Assembly: GCA_918026815.1 (NCBI GenBank) | Contig: CAKJVC010000030.1 | Span: 1,364,001-1,428,000, forward strand | Source of the DNA: Chalara sp. BL73 | Taxonomy: Eukaryota > Ascomycota > Leotiomycetes > Helotiales | DNA length: 64,000 nucleotides | Direction of reading: 5' to 3' | Shown here: in pieces, positions 56,027 through 64,000 of the stretch | How positions within the stretch are numbered: the first letter of the stretch is position 1 | How the letters are laid out: each line of letters begins with the position of its first letter | The notes under the pieces: model-generated | Databases searched by the model: none | Seen by the model: only the letters and a program-made list of their open reading frames with translations | Told to the model about the DNA's origin: nothing | Program-made: the position numbers and the translations under genes

Positions 56027-56709
56027 ATCGTTTGTTGAAAGGGTGCGTCCGTATCCCCTTCATGGAGAGCTTCAGCTCTAGCTAAATCAACAGTTCTCCC
56101 AAGGTTGAAGCCTAATCATCGAGTTTGTCCGCTCCTCCTTAACTCTTCCATCCGTGGACGGTCGAGACTGCAAGCGCAATAGCACGGTCGATCATAAATA
56201 GCATTCGAGAGCGCGGAGGTGTATATAAATATATCGCCTGTATCGTATATATAGAAAGAGGAGAGGAGCCACTTAAAGGGGTGAAAGATTTGGTGTGTGA
56301 CAGTGCAGAGCGCATGCGTGGTTCGTGGGGGGGGGATGTCAGGCTTGGTAGGACGACCTAGCAGATTAGCTACACAGCAGACTGTCGTTACTGTTGCTGT
56401 TCTTGTTCCGGCAGCAGGCGAGGTATGATAGAGGAGGTGAAATACATAATAAACAATGTGCAAAACGTTGAGGAAGGCCTGTGCAGGGAGTGGTGGTGGT
56501 GGAAATGAGGTACCTTTAGGGCGTGGAAAAAGCAGCAGCAGTAGCAAGCAACAGGAAACGAGAGTTGCAGAGGCTACTGTACCGAAAGAGATTGTGGAGT
56601 GGGGGGTGGTGAGCGAGAGAGGGAGGGAGAGCACGGCAGAAAGAAGCTCAGGAGAGACTGGCTGGCCTGTTCGAGAATCGAGAGCTGGACAGGTACGGGA
56701 CTGGGACTT

Positions 56710-56741
56710 GGTCTTGGTCCTGGTCCTGGTCCTGGTCCTTG
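56710..56741 (+). repeat. (GGTCCT)n microsatellite
   Basis: Five tandem hexamers, the first with one mismatch (GGTCTT). Confidence 0.8.
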
Positions 56742-57830
56742 ACGGCTTGACCTCCTTGTCCTTTGTCCCTATTGTTCTTCTTCCTCTTCTTCTTCTTCTT
56801 CCACTTCCACTTCTTCTTCTACGTCTTTTTTCTTCCTCGTCTTCTACAGCGGCAAACCAGCGAAAAGATACTGCAGCAATCCAGCGAAACGGGGTTTTAT
56901 CAAATAATATTATTAGTAACGATGAAAATTAATTAAATCATTACTCTGAGTGGTGATGGTGAGGGTGATGGTGATGAGGAATTATCATTTCATCATCATT
57001 CATGGTACGGCACAAATAGTAATAAGCATGAAAGCCAGCTGGCCCCAGTGCGGCAGGTTGCTACTCGTTCGCGAGCAAGCCCTGCTGTACGACTCGCGCT
57101 CAGTCGCAATTGCAAGGGACACCAGGCACTTTTTGATACAGCGTACAGTAGTGCCAAAATAATCTACAGTCTTGGACAGCAACACCCATAGCGCATCCAG
57201 TCTTTTCACTGAAAGACGGCCCAGGCAGCGCCAAAGCCAGACCCTTTTGCGTTGATGTTGTACCTGCATAACCTGTACTCGTTGCAAAGTGAGCGGGCAC
57301 AAATTTGGCGACCCAGTGGATTTGATGTTTTTTTGGTGGGACAGCAATAAGAACTGTATCAATCGGGAGATGAGAGGGGAGAGGGGGGGGGGCGGGCAAA
57401 GGCGAAGGAAGGTCAAGGAAGGAGAACAGCGAAAGAAGCCGTGGCGTCTCCATCCATGGACCATGACCTGGAAGATGCATTCCACGAACCAGTGAGATCT
57501 GACATTCGGCTCACCGCTTAGATTGGCATAACATGCAAGTCATGAAATTGGGCTGGATCTGGGACAGGAGGCTGGTGCAGTAATATAGTATGAGGGGGGA
57601 TGTACTATGTAGGATACGATACGGTAGGATACAGTACAGTAGAGGATCCCAGGAGGGAAATGTTATTAATGCAAGAGGAGGTGGCGGGTCAAGCAGGAGC
57701 AGACTAAAAATGTTGTACAGTACAGTGCAGTACAATGCATTTTATGTTTGGGGTCTGAGATTGGGGGTCGCATTATTGGACTTCCGCCTTAGGCTTGCTA
57801 GGCTCTACTTTGTACATAGTACTGTAGCGA

Positions 57831-57863
57831 GCACAGCACAGCACAGCACAGCACAACACAGCA
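57831..57863 (+). repeat. (GCACA)n microsatellite
   Basis: Tandem GCACA pentamers, with one imperfect unit (ACACA) near the right end. Confidence 0.75.
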
Positions 57864-59501
57864 GAGAGGTTGCCTTAGTCCAGAAATTAGTTCGCGGTAG
57901 GCGAACATCACCCCAGTATCCTCCTGATGCTCTTTACTATACTCAATAATAATGGTGGTACTCGACAGAACCGTCATGCCGACTCTGTTTTTAATTGGCC
58001 AGCCCATCCAGCAGCCTGGTCAGCTTCTTACTGGATGATCACCCGATGCTATCCAAGCCCCGTCTATCTGTATTATGCTGTACTGTACGGTTTACTTACA
58101 ATACCAGCCAGCAGATATTATAAGTAATCATCTAAAGCGCCTTCTCTCTCCCGCTCCCCCCCCCCCCGGGCCTCCCCCTAAAAAGTAAAATGAGAGAAAA
58201 GAATCTGCTCGTACAATATTTTGTCCCGCCACTTGTAAACTACTGTAGCTGGTCCGAAAATGGTCGGTGGTACTGGTTTCATTAATGCCAGCAATTGGCT
58301 CCTTCACCCACCATTTTTATCGTAGCACAAGAGGCCGCGCCGCCTCCATGTGCCCGTCTCCTCAGCCCTGGGTCTGCTGGGACACCATTCCCTCGCTGTC
58401 ATTCGAGTTCTATTGGTTAACCCTCTCACGGGAGATATAAACCCATTCTGGGGTCCTGGTCCAATACTTGAATGCTCACTCTGATCCAGCTGCTTGCGAA
58501 AAGGACTGTATTGCGGAAGAATTACTTGCAAAACACCCTAAATAGAGGCAGGGACAGTAGGGCTGATGGATCTGACCACCTTGCCTCCAAGGTCCTAGCT
58601 CACTATCCAGCCCAGCTCATATCGCATCAGGCGAAATGACCAGGGACCTAACAGAAGTCATCAACCAACCCCAAGGCAATGACTCCCATTACACCCCTGA
58701 CGACGTCTAACAGTCTTCGATCTCAGAGTTCCAAATTGAAATAATATCGACTCGTCTCACTCATGTAGTTCAGGTAGGGCTGGACTGCTTAGTGCAAAAA
58801 TATAGTATGTCAAAACCAGGTTGAATGAAAGATGAAAGATGAAAAGGTAAATCAAAGACCAGATTTGTAACAACCTAATTCTTTCGTGCTGAACACCCTT
58901 TCCCAGCACTCATTTCCTTAGCATGCTATGGGCATGAAAGTACCCAAAAGATTTTGCTATAGTCGTTATAGTGCTCATATACCAGAGCTAGTTATGCTCA
59001 ACTAGTTTTGATATAATGATTTTGTGCCATTGTGAAGTTGTGCAGTCATCAGTCACTGCATAAAGTCAAACACGTGAGGATATGATTACCTGTATTATTT
59101 TGATATCTCTTGGCACTTGCCCTTCAAATTGACCCAGTACTTCACATGCCTTCGAACGACTCCGTTCATAGAACCATCGAGCCTCTTCATGACATAGGAT
59201 GCTTCTTCATTCAATTTTGATCTCCGGGTGGTCAGCACATGTCCGCCGATCAATTAGTCTTATTGTCGCGTAACGTTTCATGTTTGGTAGGTAAGTACAC
59301 ACATACGAACTTCCCCTATTGTAATGGCCTATTGTATTCCGTACAAACTCGAGTCCTAACAATCACTCTATGTTCTAGCATTGATTTCTCTCATAAGATG
59401 ACAGATTCCGAGACAACTAATAAATACCCTATTCTAGAAGCTAGGGAGGAATAAACATACACAAAAGTCACGTGTGCGCGTTGTCAACGCGAAAAGCTGC
59501 A

Positions 59502-59671
59502 ATGAGTCCATCTTCGCCCTCCAGCAATTTTGATGCCTTTATCACGAGCTGGTCGCGCCTCTCTTCAGTAAACACGGTCCAAGGAAGTGCTGCCGAGCCG
59601 ATTTTGCTAGACAACTCTCCTAGTCCCGGGTCTCCAAGGCAAAACGGCGAACCATTTGTTATTTCGATCTC

Positions 59672-59704
<33 letters not shown>

Positions 59705-62700
59705 CAACGATGATGCTATTGTTGATCCTATGCCATTTCGGCCTCCCATAGGACAAGGAAAAATTGGTTCTAGAGCTGCACGCAGTTCTGTCCACCCATG
59801 GAGCCATATGGAATCCGCATCACCTGGGGCGAGCCCGAAATCGAAGCTCTCCCAATCTATGCATGAAAGCCTTGGAAGGGCGACGGCTAGGAAACAATCT
59901 CGCGTCTCGTCAGCATTTGAGAGTCCCTCAAGGTCACAAGAAAGAAGCACTCAGCCAAACCTTGGTACGGGTCCCAGTTCCCTCAACTACACCTCTCCAG
60001 AGCAGCCACGGGGATTGTCACCCCGAAGCTCATCTTTCAACGGTTCTCCGCTTCGTTCTATTCCAAGAGCAATAAGTGATGGCCCGACGAAGACAAACTT
60101 CCATAGCGGGAAAGCAATTGACCCAGAACTAGACACCGCGGGTAGCGAAGGCCAGATCACGCAGGATAGAAGACATGGTAAGGGCGAGGTCATGCAGGAG
60201 GTAGTAGACAGCGAAGGCTATCTCGAGAATCGCGAGGCTGAGTCAGGGAAAGCAGGCAAAGTGAAAGGATCTATTTCTGCAGAAGTTTCGACTGTTGGAA
60301 CTGAATCACCTCTGGTCGAGCGATTGAAGCCACGGAAGTCTAGGCGTGTTGGAAGTACGACTGATTCTCTGCTAGACCGCGAAGAGCAGACTGAATCACA
60401 TGAGGATCAGTCTATCGAGGACGAAGAAGCTGTTGTGAAGATAGAAAAGTCCTTGCGTCAGTTCGAGAAAGATATGCAGAACGATCATTCATTAATGGTT
60501 AAATGGGTACTTCATGATGCTGGAAGAGATGCTACAAATCCTAGCTCAAAGTTTATGGACGAACAGTCTCCCTTCGCGTCTTCGACCTCTGCCCACTTTG
60601 CCTTTGGCGATCCAATTCCAGTTGGACATAAGAAAATTAAGTTAGAGACATCTATAAAGCATAAGGCTCACATTCAACTTATCAGCAGAATTATAAAAAG
60701 CGAAACGCCTCGGATACCAAGATACCATGCACATACATATGTGAAGCGTAACATTCTTACTGCCGACGACGACGTGCTTAGATATATGCCATATCTTGGC
60801 GAGGATCATTCAACACAAGGCAAGAGAATTTTCAAAAGAACACGAGAAGATTTGAAGGTAGCTTTTGCTCCTCAGGTCCCTAAATCAAGTCATGAATATG
60901 AACGCCAAACGCAACTTCGTGCCTACCTAGACACTTGGCTAGCAGACCTAGATCTCGGTGTTGACCAAGAAAGACTCATTAAGTACATACTTTCTACCCA
61001 AAACTGGGATATCGATATGAAGCTCAAGGATATCAAGACGCTTCTCAAGTACTGGAAGGAAGAATCGAAAGAACCCAAAAAATCGGACAAAGAGGAAAAA
61101 TGCAGGAGATTCGTTGAGGCTTTTCTTGAGGTCTTCCCGAAATATCCAATCAAGGGAGTTATTTTGGGAGACAAGAAGGTGAAGGAGCTGGTGGAATTGG
61201 CAAAGAAGATTCGGGAAGACTCGAAGCAAGTGCAGGAGCATGATTCTATGGATTACGATGTTACTAAACCTAAAGTTGCAATTTCTGACCGCTTTAGTAC
61301 CTACACAAACTGGACATGTCTGATTTGTGGGGCATTATACTGCCAGACTCACGGCGATTATCGGGAAGAGACTATCGAACACAGCGAAGATGACGAAGGT
61401 GACATTGACCGGCCACAAAAACCAAAATACAATAATATTCACCAGCTTTTGATCATGGACTACAACGATCTCCTCAGGAAACAGGATGCAAGGCTTGCTT
61501 GCAAATCTCAAGATGAGCCTGAAATAAGCCGTTCCATTGCAGAACCATGCTCAAAAGAGTGTTATCGAATCTTTGACCGAGAAACTGCAAAAGATTACCA
61601 AGTTTCACCTGAGCAGCGTGTGAAAATCGAAAGTATGTGTGTCAGCCTACAGGAACATCCAAAGCGTCCTTGTGATATCTCCTTCGTATTGGGCTTGCCC
61701 TGCTGGCAAGTCGATCGTGAGATACGTACACAGATCGTGCTTAGAAAGATTGGGCTGCCACCTGGCTACATTCCAACAAAAAAGCCGGATTGGTATGACA
61801 ACAAGCGGAAAATCCTTAAGGACCATTGGCAAGATCACACAAATGCCCACCTACATCAGGAGAGATGGCAATCACTATCATGTTCCCATGATGGACCATG
61901 TGATAAACGATGTCCATGCTTCAGCGCGAACCTTCTCTGCGAAAGTTTCTGTGGCTGTCCTGATGATTGTGCTCGAAAGTGGACCGGCTGCGCTTGCCAT
62001 TCTTCTGGTAAGAATTGCCAGACAGAGACTTGTATATGCATTCAGATGAATCGAGAGTGCGGTCCACAATGTATGAGCTGTGGGGCTATTCCGCGGATCA
62101 AAGCATTCAACAAATACAATGATGAGCTGTTCACGACTGGTTGTCAGAACGTTTTCATCCAGCGTGGAGTCCCTAAGAAGATGATTATTGGAGAAAGCCA
62201 GCTGGTAGGATTTGGGCTCTACCTTGCGGAGCCGGTTCGAAAGGGACAGTATTTGAGCGAATATACAGGAGAGGTGATTGCATATTCAATTTTTAGATCT
62301 TTGGAGAAGCTAACAATCTACGCAGGCTATATCACTAAATGAATCCGAGCGTCGAGGTGTCATATATGATCGGAAATACTTATCTTTTCTGTTTGACCTA
62401 AATAGCGAATGGGTTATTGATGCCGCACGGTTAGGCAACAAAACACGGTTTATAAATCATGCCGAGAGCGAGAAAGATGGACTCAATTGCGCCGCCAAGA
62501 TTGTCCTTGTCAATGGCGAACATCGCATCAAATTCTATGCCCTTCGTGATATCAAGGTCGGAGAGGAACTTTTGTTCAACTATGGAAAAAAGTTTGCGGC
62601 CAAGCAGGGCCTGAACAAGAAGCTCCCAAAACCTAACGCGGACAAAAAGGGCTTGGTTGTAGGCCAAGATGCTATCGATGAACTAGATGGCCTAGATCCT

Positions 62701-63018
62701 GCTATCCGCAGAGGCAGAAACACAGCTCTGAGAGGTGGAAGAGGAGGAAAGAAGGCCAGGAAAACTGCCGGGGCAGGTTTGGGTAGAATTCCTACAGCAG
62801 AGAAGCCGGGGGCTGTCGTGCACATCTCTAGTGATAGTGAGGAGATAGAGGATACACTACCGAAACAGGATGGAGAAGGAGAGGACGACTTCTTCGATGA
62901 TGGGGACGATGAAGACGAGGATGAAGATCTTGATGACGCTGCTGAAGAGGATCCCATCGAGATTGGAGAAACAAGGAGGAAGAGACAAATCAGGCGGCCA
63001 TTGAGATACACCAGGTAA
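59502..63018 (+). CDS. kmt6: Histone H3K27 methyltransferase KMT6/EZH2 (PRC2 catalytic subunit)
   Basis: Two exons, 59502-62273 and 62326-63018, give 1154 residues. The start is the first in-frame ATG (MSPSSPSSNFD). The 52-bp intron (GTGATT, GCTAAC branch site, CGCAG) lies within SET and its removal yields SEYTGEAISLNESERRG. A poly-Asp run (about 57-70) comes from a GAT microsatellite. The SANT-like middle region is followed by the pre-SET CXC domain from about 791 (CSHDGPCDKRCPCF...CGCPDDCARKWTGCACHSSGKNCQTETC). The SET domain (about 884-1010) has LVGFGLYLAEPVRKGQYLSEYTGE, RFINHAES and EELLFNYG. It trimethylates H3K27 and silences facultative heterochromatin. The acidic C-terminal tail is fungal-specific. 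Confidence 0.93.
59673..59703 (+). repeat. (GAT)n coding microsatellite in kmt6
   Basis: About ten GAT units encode the poly-Asp run near residue 60. Length variation here would change the acidic run but not the frame. Confidence 0.85.
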
Positions 63019-64000
63019 GGCAATGTTGAGCCAAACAATGTCTCGGAAATTGAGGATGGCATCTAAAGAAAGATGTACTTTAGCAGGGGAGATTCACTTG
63101 TGAGCTATACATTAATATTTAATATGCGAGAACTTCAATCAAGGTATCCATGATCATGAGCCAGCCCACCGATTGCAATCGCCATGAGAAACTGTCAGAT
63201 GGCGGCTCGCCGCTTTTGTTTACTTGTCCGACCTCGCACAGCATAGAATATGACTTAGCTGCATGAGACAACCGTTCAGGTACAGCTTTGAGGTCATTAT
63301 GTCTTCGCCGTTGGAGAATTCTGGTGGTCATGCACATACAAGATGAAGCTGGGCATTGGAACAGTGTCAAACGACAGCATCTCGGTGAATTTCGAAGCGA
63401 ACTCAACTTACACCAATGGTTGGGCTTAAGGGACCTCGCTTGTGCTGTGGACCCATGGGTAAATGAGATCGCGAGCGTATTGACCTGAGAGCTCTTTGTT
63501 CCGGACTTTATTTATAATACACAAAGTATATGAAGTGCTCAACGGGACGGTTGCGGTGAGTGCCTTTGAGATATCCCTCTAATCCTATCATACTATTCAT
63601 ACTCCTTTTTCCCACATAGACGCTCAGTTGGCGATTTGGAAGATGCATTCTGTACGGCAGGCAGTTCTTGTGCTTAACTGTATCCCACTGTTCACACTAT
63701 TCTGCAGCCCCCCCTGTCGCTATAGTAGCCCCTGGTCGCACCAAGGTTTCTTCTCTCTCATCAAATACCCACACATCAACCAGCCTCCGGACCACACCGT
63801 GAACCATCATATTGCATACCGTCGCTGGAGTGAAGCGCAGGAACGGGAGTGGCTTCCCCCACAATTCAGTATAGGCGGCTATGGGGTACAGCACCGGCAG
63901 AGGCAGGGTGCCATCGCACTTCTGGCCATGGCGGACGTTTGCTGATCTTGTCTGATGACACCCGGGAGAGCTAAGGAAGCGATATCGTGCTAATGCCAAC
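63019..64000. other. Downstream flank with no gene recognised
   Basis: Short frames on both strands, none with family resemblance. It includes the kmt6 3' flank. A gene beginning outside the window cannot be excluded. Confidence 0.4.

Larger units (their letters stand above)
56027..59501. other. 3.5-kb intergenic region rich in simple repeats
   Basis: This lies between divergent ankyrin and kmt6 genes. It has (GGTCCT)n at about 56710-56741, a CT/CTT-rich tract at 56772-56838, (GCACA)n at 57831-57863, and G or C runs near 56327, 57379 and 58158. No credible gene is seen on either strand. Upstream regulatory DNA and long 5' UTRs are likely contents. Confidence 0.5.

Noticed and set aside
1..64000. 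CRISPR array, prophage or biosynthetic gene cluster
   Set aside because: Intron-bearing fungal genes throughout; no spaced identical repeats, and no polyketide, peptide or terpene synthase is seen.

Overview
The window is nuclear DNA of a filamentous ascomycete (Pezizomycotina). Introns are 47-77 bp (one is 200 bp) with GT-AG borders and CTAAC-like branch sites. The gene content is typical of the group: Pil1, Rad2/XPG, an E(z)-type SET protein, AP-3 delta, and a fungal-specific transcription factor domain protein. Repeats carry RIP-like C-to-T damage. A Leotiomycete-like species is possible but I cannot establish that.

Bases 1 to about 21160 are a graveyard of nested retroelements. From the outside in: a LINE ORF1 remnant (G) was hit by another LINE (F). 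F was hit by a Ty3/gypsy-like element, of which a 3' LTR remains. Its interior appears to hold a LINE (E/B) on the minus strand. E/B was split twice: by LINE C (plus strand, about 7.0 kb, with a 16-bp target duplication) and by LINE A (minus strand). C was then hit by a 5'-truncated LINE D (14-bp target duplication), and A by a heavily mutated Ty1/copia element that fills bases 1-4412. A and C form a large inverted repeat. The LINEs encode ORF1 (zinc-knuckle protein) and, one base after its stop, ORF2 (endonuclease, reverse transcriptase, RNase H, Cys-His motif), and end in an (AAT)n tail.

Bases about 21160 to 64000 are ordinary gene-rich sequence with housekeeping genes: coq10 (-), a Trm140/METTL2-type tRNA m3C methyltransferase (+), ysy6/RAMP4 (+), a Lys/Ser-rich nuclear-type protein (-), AP-3 delta apl5 (-), emc2 (+), a ubiquitin-like-domain coiled-coil protein ending in a CaaX box (+), a siderophore-transporter pseudogene (-), a fungal transcription-factor-domain protein (-), an Sm-like Naa38/Mak31 protein (-), Rad2/XPG nuclease (+), eisosome Pil1 (-), an ankyrin-like protein (-) and an EZH2/KMT6 H3K27 methyltransferase (+). 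They form no cluster or shared pathway. Several are ER, membrane or trafficking genes and the rest are genome maintenance or chromatin genes. Exon joins given here were chosen by hand from splice signals, reading phase and family conservation; every full spliced length is a multiple of three.

The most interesting features are in the repeat island. The A/C inverted repeat has a tract of about 1.9 kb that looks homogenised and carries shared stop codons. The repeat-mutation context looks like pyrimidine-C-not-G rather than plain CpA. The host LINE is better preserved than the elements inserted into it.
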